NCBI GenBank assembly: GCA_902779445.1
Contig: CACZBM010000004.1
Coordinates: forward strand, 19,329 to 83,328
Origin: an uncultured Lachnospiraceae bacterium
GTDB lineage: Bacteria > Bacillota > Clostridia > Lachnospirales > Lachnospiraceae
Length of the DNA stretch: 64,000 bases
Direction: 5' to 3'
The notes beneath the pieces are model-generated. The model was not told the DNA's origin. It saw only the letters and a list, made by a program, of their open reading frames with translations, and did no database searches. A program made the translations under genes and the position numbers. Shown piece by piece: positions 18,269 through 25,532 of this stretch (positions are counted from its first letter, which is position 1; each line of letters opens with the position of its first letter).

Positions 18269-19081
18269 TTACTTACCGAGCTGTTCCATAACCTTTCTGG
18301 TGATCTCTGCTACAAGTGCAGGATCTGTGTTAGCTTCGCTTGATCCGGTCTGTGAAACCGATCCGCATCCGTTTCCGCAGTTGTGGCAGTTCGTGCCGCC
18401 CTTATTCTGGCAGAGGTTTGCGGGATGCTTTCCGGGAAGTCCCATCTTTCTTCTGATCTCATAGAGCTTCTCAACTGTATTCTGATCGAATTCCTTAGGA
18501 CCGCCGAGCATCCTTGACTTGTAAAGAAGCTCTGCATAGAACTCAAGAGACTCCATCTTGTAGTATGCCTGTGTCAGGTCTACGCTGTATGAAAGTGCTC
18601 CGTGGCTCTCCAAAAGTACTGCGTCAAAGTAAGGAAGATACTCTTCTACAGCATCGGGGATCTCATTTGTGGAAGGTGTGCCGTATTTTGCTATAGGCAC
18701 GCATCCAAGAGAGATAACTGCCTCAGGCATTATGGGCTGTGTAAGAGGGATACCTGCAATCGCAAATGATGTTGCAAATGTGGGATGTGCATGTACAACT
18801 GCTCCCACATCAGGTCTCTTCTCATAAACCCTCATGTGCATCTTGATCTCAGATGAAGGACGGTAAGGAGCTGTAGCCTGGATAACTTCACCCTTTTCAT
18901 TTACCTTACAGATCATCTCGGGAGTCATAAATCCCTTTGATACACCTGTAGGAGTGCATAAGAACTCATGGTCATTGAGCTTAACGGAGATATTTCCGTC
19001 ATTTGCCGCTACCATGTTGCGGTTATAGATTCTCTTTCCGATATCTATTATCTGTTTTTTGATCTCAAACTCATTCTGCAT
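18269..19081 (-). CDS. Class II fuculose/rhamnulose-1-phosphate aldolase with Cys-rich linker and C-terminal encapsulation peptide
   Basis: The class II aldolase domain (residues 1-210) shows the zinc site in VHAHPTFATSF, the acidic residue in RPSSEIKMHMRV and the third His in LLESHGALSYS. It splits L-fuculose- or L-rhamnulose-1-phosphate into dihydroxyacetone phosphate and L-lactaldehyde. The C-terminus is extended by a linker with five closely spaced cysteines (residues about 224-240, CQNKGGTNCHNCGNGCG) and ends in an amphipathic helix, DPALVAEITRKVMEQLGK, like the encapsulation peptides on the neighbouring enzymes. The substrate is probably rhamnulose-1-phosphate because RhaB and a mutarotase are in the same block, but fuculose-1-phosphate is equally compatible. 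It is the first gene after its own promoter; AGGAGG precedes the ATG. Confidence 0.88.
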   Translation of the reverse strand: MQNEFEIKKQIIDIGKRIYNRNMVAANDGNISVKLNDHEFLCTPTGVSKGFMTPEMICKVNEKGEVIQATAPYRPSSEIKMHMRVYEKRPDVGAVVHAHPTFATSFAIAGIPLTQPIMPEAVISLGCVPIAKYGTPSTNEIPDAVEEYLPYFDAVLLESHGALSYSVDLTQAYYKMESLEFYAELLYKSRMLGGPKEFDQNTVEKLYEIRRKMGLPGKHPANLCQNKGGTNCHNCGNGCGSVSQTGSSEANTDPALVAEITRKVMEQLGK

Positions 19082-19184
19082 AACCTGTTTACCTCCTTAC
19101 GTATGCATGAAATTGTGGTATTTAACGCGTTGCTTTGTGAATTTATTTGGACTTTTACCTGAATTATTTGTTGCTTTATGACCG

Positions 19185-19213
19185 ATTATATAATTAAAAA
19201 CCACATCTGTCAA
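19185..19213 (-). promoter_or_regulatory. Consensus promoter for the aldolase-shell operon, inside a terminator hairpin
   Basis: On the minus strand TTGACA (19213-19208) and TATAAT (19190-19185) are separated by exactly 17 bases, a perfect sigma-A match. The -35 box begins in the loop of the terminator at 19196-19233 and one stem arm (GATGTGGTTTTT) lies in the spacer. ATGTGGTTT also occurs at the promoter of the diol dehydratase (22813-22841), which suggests a shared operator. Confidence 0.8.
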
Positions 19214-19233
19214 CATTGAAAGATGTGGTTTTT
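19196..19233 (-). terminator. Bidirectional hairpin after the activating-enzyme gene
   Basis: Perfect 12-base inverted repeat AAAACCACATCT / AGATGTGGTTTT with a 12-base loop and A/T runs on both sides. On the minus strand it ends the dehydratase-activase transcript. Because it overlaps the next promoter it may also serve as an operator. Confidence 0.8.
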
Positions 19234-19273
19234 TGTTTTTTATGTATTTAATTGTGTACAGATTCTGTGGTTC

Positions 19274-19306
19274 TGTCATCCTGAGGGCTTTGCCCGAAGG
19301 ATCTCA
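19274..19306. repeat. Family A half-element supplying the activase stop codon
   Basis: TGTCATCCTGAG, GGGCTTTGCCC and GAAGGATCTCA form the left half of a family A repeat; the right half (GATTCTTCGCT..CAGAATGACA) is missing. Its last three bases, TCA, are the TGA stop codon of the activating-enzyme gene on the minus strand. Confidence 0.85.
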
Positions 19307-20095
19307 CCCTCCGATAACGCACTCGATCCCACAGGATTCCACAACCCTTTTCAGCGCAGCCATCTTCTCTGCCTCAGGCGGTGCCACATTCCCCATAGGA
19401 TAATCTCTTCCGAGACCCACATATTTATCGTATCCCAGTCTGTGATAGGGGAGGATATGCATTACCTTTACTCCCGGGAGCTTGGATGCAAACTCTGCTA
19501 TTCCGCGGATCTCCTCAGGCGTATCATTGAACCCGGGGATCACCGGTGTCCTTATTATCAGTTCAGTCTTTCCGGATTCAGCCACTTTTCTCGCATTTTC
19601 CAGCATAAGTGTATTTTCTTTTCCGGTAAATTCCTTGTGCTTATTGGGATTTGTATGCTTTATATCCATTAAATACTGATCGAGATAAGGCAGAACCATT
19701 TCTATTTTGTCATAGGAAACTCCTGCCATGCTCTCAAGCGCTGTGGAATATCCCCTGTCCTTCGCAGCTCTGAACAGATCCCGCGCAAATTCCGGTTGAA
19801 GAAGGCTCTCCCCTCCCGAAAGAGTGAGTCCGCCTCCGCTTCTGAAATAATATCTCGAATCCTTGTCCACAGTCTTCATGACTTCACGGACTGTAATGTC
19901 TTCTCCCATTACACGGATCTTTCCGTTAGGCTCTTTCATCTCCTGGATATCGTAAACCTGGGATTCGGGATTGCAGCACCATCTGCAGCGAAGGATACAG
20001 CCTTTCAAAAAGACGATGGTCCGGATGCCCTTTCCGTCATGGACCGAATATCTCTGTATGTCAAAGATCCTTCCTTTAGTATCTAGATAATCCAT
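19304..20095 (-). CDS. Glycyl-radical enzyme activating protein (radical SAM)
   Basis: A 263-residue radical SAM enzyme of the pyruvate formate-lyase activase family. The cluster motif is CILRCRWCC (CX3CX2C) near residue 32, followed by LTLSGGESLLQPEFA for SAM binding and LMDIKH. It would make the glycyl radical on the adjacent dehydratase using SAM and a low-potential electron. Many diol-dehydratase and choline-lyase activases carry an eight-cysteine ferredoxin insert after the radical SAM motif. That insert is absent here: only about 25 Cys-free residues separate the motif from the next core helix. I prefer the ATG at 20095, five bases after GGAG, to the upstream GTG that overlaps the dehydratase stop. 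Confidence 0.9.
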   Translation of the reverse strand: MDYLDTKGRIFDIQRYSVHDGKGIRTIVFLKGCILRCRWCCNPESQVYDIQEMKEPNGKIRVMGEDITVREVMKTVDKDSRYYFRSGGGLTLSGGESLLQPEFARDLFRAAKDRGYSTALESMAGVSYDKIEMVLPYLDQYLMDIKHTNPNKHKEFTGKENTLMLENARKVAESGKTELIIRTPVIPGFNDTPEEIRGIAEFASKLPGVKVMHILPYHRLGYDKYVGLGRDYPMGNVAPPEAEKMAALKRVVESCGIECVIGG

Positions 20096-20097
20096 AA

Positions 20098-22629
20098 TCA
20101 CTCCAGTATCGCAGTCTGTTCTGTACGTCTGATGATATCGTCCTGTAAACTCTTCGAAAGAGTCGTGAACAGAGCCGAATATCCTGCCACACGGACTACA
20201 AGAGCCCTGTACTTATCAGGATTCTTCTGTGCATCTATCAGGGTCTCCCTGTCAATAACGTTAAACTGCATGTGCATTCCCTTGTTATCAAAGTATGTGC
20301 GGATGAGATTTCCGAAATCCGCAAGGCCCTTTTCACCCTGAAGTGCCGAAGGATGGAACTTCTGATTGAGAAGGGTTCCGTTGGAAGCGATCCCATGGTC
20401 TATCCTTGCAACTGAATTTGCTGTAGCAGTAGGTCCGTTCACATCACGTCCTGCCATGGGGCCTATGCCGTCAGCTACAGGCATATGGGCAAGGCGCCCG
20501 TCTGGAGTAGCTCCTGTCTGAGCTCCAAGCGGCACATTGGCGGAAACAGGGTATATCCCTGCCTGGTAAACACCGCCCCTCGGATTTTTATACTGACCCA
20601 GGGGTTTTGTATACAGATAAGCCGTATCTCTCGCAAAATAGTCAACTTCTTCTATGTCATTGCCATATTTCGGCAAAGCGTCAATCTCGTCCAATAGTGT
20701 TTGAAAACGTTTTCTATCGTCATCAGTCACAGAATTTTGAACATTCTTTACTATTACTGTTATCTCCTGTTCAGTGAGCTTCTGTCCATTTCTCTCCATC
20801 TCTCTTGCAACAGCTGAAGCGATCTTTGAAACGCTCACCTCGTCAAGCCCCTTACCGAAATTCAGGGTCATAGCTCTTCTGTATTCCTGCAGGGTGATGT
20901 AATGCCGGTTATAAACAAGCTCTCTTATGGCATAGAGGGAATCCGCCGCATTGGCGATACCGAAGCACTGCGGACCGGTAAAGTTGTATATCGCTCCGCC
21001 CTGCTCAGTTGTGAGTCCTCTCTTTATACAATCATCTATCATGCATGAAAGCCAGGGAAGAGGCACTCTTTCCGCATGGGCCTGATCAATGGCGTTGTCG
21101 GAATTAACGAGAAGCTCTATCTGGTAATCCATCTGCTTCTTATATGCATCCCAGAAGTCCTCAAAAGTAGTGAGGCTTTCCAGTTCCCCTGTCTGTATGC
21201 TGACTTTTTCTCCGTCTTCATATCCGTTACTGAAAACGAATTCCAGCGGTCTGCACATATTGAAGAATGCAGCATCATGCCAGCCCATGGTCTTTCCGCC
21301 CTTCTGGGGCTCCACGCAGCCGATGATGTCGTAGTCTCTCGCATCTTCTTCACTTATTCCCCTGGACATCATTGAAGGGATGATAACTTCATCATTATAG
21401 TAAGCAGGCATTCCCATTCCCGTACGGGTCAGGGCTGCAGCCTCTCTCATCACTTCATTCGGTGTCAGATTCCATACTCTTAAGGAAAGGGATGGAGCAG
21501 GAAGATGCACATTATCCTCTGCCCATATACACATAAGAGTGAGGTCATTTGTGGAATCCTTGCCGTCAACTGTCATTCCGCCTACAGTCAGATTCTGGAA
21601 AAGGGAATATCCGGCAAATCCTTTGGCAGATGCTTCATCACGGCATTTATTCAGGTCATTGAACTTAACCCATACACAGTCCAGGTATTCCTGTGCCTGG
21701 TCACGGGTAATGACTCCGCTTTCTATATCCTTCTTATAATACGGATACATGTACTGGTCGAAACGTCCCGGTGAAATGGAATGCCCGCTGGACTCCAGCT
21801 GCAATAACTGCTGGATGAACCAGAAAGTCTGGCAGGCTTCATAAAAGCTCTTTGCTCCTTTTCTCGGTACATTTCTGCAATTCTTTGCTATGTTCTTTAA
21901 TTCCTCACGCCTCTTCATGTCGGGCTCTTTTGCAGCCATTTCATCTGCGAGAGCAGCATATCTCTCGGCATAGCGGATAACAGCCTTACAGCTTATTATC
22001 ATGGCTTCAAGGAGAAAATGCTTCCTCTCATAATCCCCGTCAGTGATCTTACAGGTCTTGAGTTCGTCCTCTATCTCTCTTATTTTGCCTTCGAAACCGT
22101 TTTCTATAATCTCCCAGTACTTGACTGTGATATGTCCCACTCCGTTATAGAAATAATTACCCGTTGTGAAGACATTATGCTTTATAGCCATACGGGTTTC
22201 AGGAGTCATGTAATAATCAGCGAGCTCACTCGAAGTCTTACCCTTCCAATAAGGATGCACTTCTCTTAACTTCTGCTTTGTCTCATTGGAAATATAGAAA
22301 GGATCCGCCTCTCTTTTATCTACAGTCTCAAATTCCGGCTCCAGCCAGGAATATGAGAATTCAGGGTATGTCTGGCATCCCCTGGGCGCAATGGTGGTAG
22401 AGCCCACGATCAATTCATTTTTTCTGATTATTATGGGAATATTGTCAAGAATATGCTCGAAAGCATGAGCCCTTCTCATTACCATAGGCTCATTCTCGGT
22501 TTCTTTATAGCTTTCCGTGATAAGGATAGCTCTGGATGCTTCGATCTCCGGCATCTTTTCATACAGATCATGTATGAGACCGTCGATCCTTGGAGATTTA
22601 GCGGTACGTGTTGTATTAAATGAACTCAT
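20098..22629 (-). CDS. B12-independent glycyl radical propanediol/glycerol dehydratase
   Basis: The 843-residue glycyl radical enzyme has the thiyl Cys and general base in IIGCVEPQKGG, an acid residue in GWHDAAFFN, His in VGHITVKYW and in GHSISPGRFDQ, and the glycyl loop VRVAGYSALFT about 30 residues from the C-terminus. These residues match the B12-independent glycerol/diol dehydratase branch rather than pyruvate formate-lyase or choline lyase. It converts 1,2-propanediol to propionaldehyde. The start is the ATG at 22629 with GAGG ahead; a 31-codon upstream in-frame extension from a GTG is unlikely. No clear encapsulation helix is seen at either end. It is first in its operon, 177 bases downstream of the predicted transcription start. 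Confidence 0.92.
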   Translation of the reverse strand: MSSFNTTRTAKSPRIDGLIHDLYEKMPEIEASRAILITESYKETENEPMVMRRAHAFEHILDNIPIIIRKNELIVGSTTIAPRGCQTYPEFSYSWLEPEFETVDKREADPFYISNETKQKLREVHPYWKGKTSSELADYYMTPETRMAIKHNVFTTGNYFYNGVGHITVKYWEIIENGFEGKIREIEDELKTCKITDGDYERKHFLLEAMIISCKAVIRYAERYAALADEMAAKEPDMKRREELKNIAKNCRNVPRKGAKSFYEACQTFWFIQQLLQLESSGHSISPGRFDQYMYPYYKKDIESGVITRDQAQEYLDCVWVKFNDLNKCRDEASAKGFAGYSLFQNLTVGGMTVDGKDSTNDLTLMCIWAEDNVHLPAPSLSLRVWNLTPNEVMREAAALTRTGMGMPAYYNDEVIIPSMMSRGISEEDARDYDIIGCVEPQKGGKTMGWHDAAFFNMCRPLEFVFSNGYEDGEKVSIQTGELESLTTFEDFWDAYKKQMDYQIELLVNSDNAIDQAHAERVPLPWLSCMIDDCIKRGLTTEQGGAIYNFTGPQCFGIANAADSLYAIRELVYNRHYITLQEYRRAMTLNFGKGLDEVSVSKIASAVAREMERNGQKLTEQEITVIVKNVQNSVTDDDRKRFQTLLDEIDALPKYGNDIEEVDYFARDTAYLYTKPLGQYKNPRGGVYQAGIYPVSANVPLGAQTGATPDGRLAHMPVADGIGPMAGRDVNGPTATANSVARIDHGIASNGTLLNQKFHPSALQGEKGLADFGNLIRTYFDNKGMHMQFNVIDRETLIDAQKNPDKYRALVVRVAGYSALFTTLSKSLQDDIIRRTEQTAILE

Positions 22630-22806
22630 ATCTGTCCTCTCGCCTTTAAGGCCATAAATAGGATACGTTAAACGCAAAGAAAAAAACACCGCAACAACTC
22701 CCCGGGGTATCTCATTGATCACTGCATCAGGGTTGTCCGGACCCGTCTGCTTCCCTCAGGTTCATTCTTCAGGTATTTCTTCAGGTATAAGTCCATGTGA
22801 AATTGT
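22630..22806 (-). other. Long leader of the diol dehydratase mRNA with possible leader peptide and attenuator-like hairpin
   Basis: The leader contains the direct repeat ATACCTGAAGAA twice in a row, an ATG frame for a possible 25-residue peptide beginning MDLYLKKYLKN (no good ribosome site), and a weak stem (CCG.ACAAC paired with GTTGT.CGG) followed by TGTTTTTTT about 50 bases before the gene. It could be an attenuator. No known riboswitch class was recognised. Confidence 0.35.
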
Positions 22807-22812
22807 AGTCAG

Positions 22813-22841
22813 ATTATAAGTGGTTTTATGTGGTTTGTCAA
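22813..22841 (-). promoter_or_regulatory. Consensus promoter for the dehydratase-activase operon
   Basis: On the minus strand TTGACA (22841-22836) and TATAAT (22818-22813) are separated by exactly 17 bases. The spacer contains two copies of AACCAC, which read as GTGGTT on the plus strand (AGTGGTTTTATGTGGTTTG). The ATGTGGTTT motif is shared with the aldolase promoter and is a candidate DeoR-type operator. Confidence 0.8.
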
Positions 22842-22868
22842 TAGTTTTTGTGTTGTTTTTTGAAGGAG

Positions 22869-23651
22869 TCATCCAAGCGCCACATCCAGTGCCATCATCA
22901 GGGTAAATCCCAATGAGAACATAAGGACTCCCACATTTGAATGCTCTCCCTCTGCCATTTCCGGGATCAGCTCTTCCACCACCACATATATCATTGCTCC
23001 GGCAGCGAAACACAGTAAATACGGCATGACAGGTGTCACAAAGCCCGCAGCAAAGATCGTTAAAAGGGCACCCAAAGGCTCCACAGCCCCTGAAAGGGTT
23101 CCATAGAGGAACGATCTGCCTTTTCCAAGACCTTCACTGTGAAGGGGCATGGAGATTATAGCTCCTTCGGGAAAATTCTGGATCGCTATCCCGACTGCCA
23201 GCGCAAGCGCTCCTCCCGCCGTGATATTCGCACTTCCTGTGATAAATCCGGCGTATACCACTCCTACAGCCATGCCCTCAGGGATATTATGCAGGGCAAC
23301 AGCCAGAACCATCATCGTGGTCCTCTGCAGCTCGCTCTTCGGACCTTCGGCTTTCTCTGCATTCTGATGAAGATGGGGAATGATATTATCTAACAGTAAA
23401 AGGAATAGGATACCCAGCCAGAAACCTGTAACAGCAGGCGCAAACGAAAACTTCCCCATATGTTCCGACTGTTCCATAGCCGGGATTATGAGACTCCATA
23501 CGGAAGCTGCCACCATCACTCCCGCAGCAAATCCGGTGAGTGCCCTCTGAACAGAAGGTCGTATCTCCCTCTTCATTAGAAATACACAGGCTGACCCCGC
23601 CGTAGTGCCTATAAAAGGTATTAATAAACCTGCTATAATGCTGTTATCCAT
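22869..23651 (-). CDS. ZIP-family divalent metal transporter
   Basis: A 260-residue membrane protein with about eight spans. The ZIP signature is clear: ALHNIPEGMAVGVV in one helix and AIQNFPEGAIISMPL in the next, which form the binuclear metal site, and a His-containing loop (IIPHLHQNAEK) between spans three and four. The branch resembles ZupT/GufA-type importers for zinc, iron or manganese. It is divergent from a DtxR-family repressor with a palindrome in its promoter, so metal-controlled expression is likely. Metal specificity cannot be read from the sequence. Confidence 0.88.
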   Translation of the reverse strand: MDNSIIAGLLIPFIGTTAGSACVFLMKREIRPSVQRALTGFAAGVMVAASVWSLIIPAMEQSEHMGKFSFAPAVTGFWLGILFLLLLDNIIPHLHQNAEKAEGPKSELQRTTMMVLAVALHNIPEGMAVGVVYAGFITGSANITAGGALALAVGIAIQNFPEGAIISMPLHSEGLGKGRSFLYGTLSGAVEPLGALLTIFAAGFVTPVMPYLLCFAAGAMIYVVVEELIPEMAEGEHSNVGVLMFSLGFTLMMALDVALG

Positions 23652-23687
23652 AAATTATCACCTTATTAAGAGCGTTGATTTGTAATC

Positions 23688-23711
23688 ATTATAACACTAT
23701 AACACTTATAG
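23688..23711 (-). promoter_or_regulatory. ZIP promoter -10 box with palindromic operator
   Basis: TATAAT (minus, 23693-23688) sits next to a perfect inverted repeat CTATAA-CAC-TTATAG (23697-23711) that lies where the promoter spacer would be. The flanking divergent DtxR-family gene makes it a likely metal-repressor operator. The -35 box is poor. Confidence 0.5.
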
Positions 23712-23779
23712 ATACTTTCCTGCTTTTTATGATAGAATAATTACGTTAAAAAAGCTTTACGATCTGAGAGGAAATGTAT

Positions 23780-24151
23780 ATGGCATTACAGGAATCCGGA
23801 GAAATGTACCTCGAGACAATATATGTTCTGTCGCTTAAATCAAGTGCTGTCCGCGGCATAGACATAGGCGAATATATGGGATACTCCAAGCCTTCAGTGA
23901 GTCGTGCCCTTGGAGTATTAAAAGACGAAGGTCTGGTAAAAAAAGACAGTGACGGCTATATAAAGCTCACAGAAGCCGGCAAGATACTGGCGAAGCGGAT
24001 CTACGAGCGCCATACCGTCCTTACCCGGGCACTCATAAGCCTGGGAGTAGACGAAAAGACCGCTGCCGAGGATGCCTGCCGTATAGAACATTACATAAGC
24101 GATACCACCTTCGATGCTGTAAAGAAACATGTGGAAGAACATACGCTGTAA
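23780..24151 (+). CDS. DtxR/MntR-family metal-dependent repressor
   Basis: The 123-residue protein has the DtxR-type winged helix (ESGEMYLETIYVL, then GYSKPSVSRALGVLKDEGLV) and the dimer/metal-binding segment (ERHTVLTRALISLGV, DACRIEHYISDTTFDAV). The metal ligands of the family lie in the Glu/His of the last segment. It lacks the C-terminal SH3-like domain of full DtxR, as in MntR-length members. The second ATG (23780), spaced well from GAGAGG, is preferred to the one at 23774. It is divergent from the ZIP transporter and probably controls it. Confidence 0.86.
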   Translation: MALQESGEMYLETIYVLSLKSSAVRGIDIGEYMGYSKPSVSRALGVLKDEGLVKKDSDGYIKLTEAGKILAKRIYERHTVLTRALISLGVDEKTAAEDACRIEHYISDTTFDAVKKHVEEHTL

Positions 24152-24225
24152 ATCTCATTCTATATCAGCGTATGGTTCTCCCATGAGAATATGATCAACC
24201 GGTAACCCATACCAAATCTCTATGC

Positions 24226-24570
24226 TCAGAAATTATTCCCGTTCCATCCCCAGTCCTCTGATCCAAAGTACCTGATGTACATTCTGTCCGGAGATACTCC
24301 AAGAATATCACCATAAATACCTGTCAGTTCTTTTGTCATTTTACTGTATGTATCCCTGGAAGCATCTCCGAATATCTTTACCTCGATAAATGCCGTAGGC
24401 TGAGAATCATCCCCTTTGAAGTACATGGGAACATCCCCTTCGATCGCGAGCATGAGCCAGCTTTCGCTCTTTCCGGGAATAATGGATATAGCTTTCCCCA
24501 GGCGCTCCTTAAGCTCCTTTTCCTTTTCTTTTGACACGGTTACATTTGTCTTTGTTTCAATAAATGGCAT
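24226..24570 (-). CDS. MIF/tautomerase-superfamily protein
   Basis: The 114-residue protein begins MPFIETKTNVTVS, so processing would expose the catalytic N-terminal proline of the superfamily. KAISIIPGKSESWLMLAIEG and the C-terminal PDRMYIRYFGSEDWGWNGNNF match macrophage migration inhibitory factor and phenylpyruvate tautomerase. The physiological substrate in bacteria is unknown. It stands alone between the DtxR-family gene and the two membrane proteins. Confidence 0.85.
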   Translation of the reverse strand: MPFIETKTNVTVSKEKEKELKERLGKAISIIPGKSESWLMLAIEGDVPMYFKGDDSQPTAFIEVKIFGDASRDTYSKMTKELTGIYGDILGVSPDRMYIRYFGSEDWGWNGNNF

Positions 24571-24664
24571 GGTCTGTCCTCCCGCTTTTTCGTTGTGTTT
24601 ACGATCCTATCTTTCATGGTTCGTAATTAATATTATAACTGTCAATCTGACATTCTGCCAGCCC

Positions 24665-24700
24665 GAGAACCGTCCCCACTGACTCCCCCCATTGACTCCC
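24665..24700. repeat. Family C motif
   Basis: GAGAACCGTCCCC followed by two copies of (T)GACTCCC. The same motif occurs at 26411, 31004 and 35838, in both orientations. Confidence 0.7.
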
Positions 24701-24722
24701 AAACATATGGTATAATATCTAC

Positions 24723-25532
24723 ATGTTTGGGAAAGGACATATAGTATTTATCATTATCAGCATTATATTGATCCTGCTCGGTACGGTGGCATGCTTTGCG
24801 AAAAAGCCGCCGGTTGAGAAGGTATTGAAGACCGGCTTTTGTCTGGCGTCGGCAATGGAAGCAGTAAAAATGCTGCTGTCGCTCCAGATCGTTCCTGTTG
24901 TGGAGCCGGTTATAAAAGGCGGTGAATTCATGTACAGGGAGACCGGGAAGTATTCGCCCTATATCATGGCTGAGCATCTGCCATTTGAGCTATGTTCTTT
25001 ACAGATACTATTCATGTTCCTTGCTTTGGTGATAAAGAATGAGACCTGGAAGAAGCGTTGTCTTTCTGTGATCTATGGGACAGCTCTTATCGGAGGGACG
25101 GTGGCTATCCTGCTGTCATCGATAGCGCCGGAGTACGATTCTGCGACGGATTTTCTGTTGTCACCCCGTGCCTGGGAATTTTTCATCTATCACTCTATGA
25201 TCATTGTGATCGCTATTTATATCGGGTTCGGCAGGGAATGTGATATTCATTTCGCGGACTGTAAGTGGATGATCGCTGCAGTGGCGCTCCTTGACTATGC
25301 ATCGCTTTATCTGAATTCGATGCTAAGCGTTCCGGCATATCTTAATGACCGCCTTATCGGCCTTGAATATGCGGTCAATTTTTTCTCATCTTATAATAAT
25401 CCATTTGGTATAGTTGTAAGAGAAAAATGGCAGTATCTGATCTATCTAGCGATCAGGATCTCTATAGCTGTCACAGTGATACTGCTTGTATATCTGCCGT
25501 TATATTTAAGGGACAGGAGAAGGAGCAAATGA
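24723..25532 (+). CDS. Polytopic membrane protein, possibly YwaF/TMEM164-like
   Basis: The 269-residue protein has about seven predicted membrane spans and ends in a basic tail (RDRRRSK). The segment AEHLPFELCSLQILFMFLAL resembles the His-Leu-Pro-x-x-Leu-Cys motif of YwaF-like proteins, whose function is unknown. The match is from memory and weak. It overlaps the following membrane-protein gene by four bases (ATGA), so they are co-translated. No ribosome site stronger than GGGAAAGG is visible near the start. Confidence 0.6.
   Translation: MFGKGHIVFIIISIILILLGTVACFAKKPPVEKVLKTGFCLASAMEAVKMLLSLQIVPVVEPVIKGGEFMYRETGKYSPYIMAEHLPFELCSLQILFMFLALVIKNETWKKRCLSVIYGTALIGGTVAILLSSIAPEYDSATDFLLSPRAWEFFIYHSMIIVIAIYIGFGRECDIHFADCKWMIAAVALLDYASLYLNSMLSVPAYLNDRLIGLEYAVNFFSSYNNPFGIVVREKWQYLIYLAIRISIAVTVILLVYLPLYLRDRRRSK

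Noticed and set aside
17396..18343. Long open frame of 315 codons on the plus strand opposite pduP
   Set aside because: It is the antisense of a clearly conserved enzyme, has no ribosome site, and its residue pattern is low-complexity Ser/Pro/Thr typical of shadow frames.
11279..22629. A cobalamin riboswitch or B12-dependent diol dehydratase in the locus
   Set aside because: The dehydratase is a glycyl radical enzyme with a radical SAM activase. No B12-box sequence or PduCDE genes are present.
22630..22722. N-terminal extension of the diol dehydratase from an upstream GTG (31 extra residues)
   Set aside because: There is no ribosome site at the GTG, while the ATG at 22629 follows GAGG and gives the standard N-terminus. 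The extension is not an amphipathic targeting helix.
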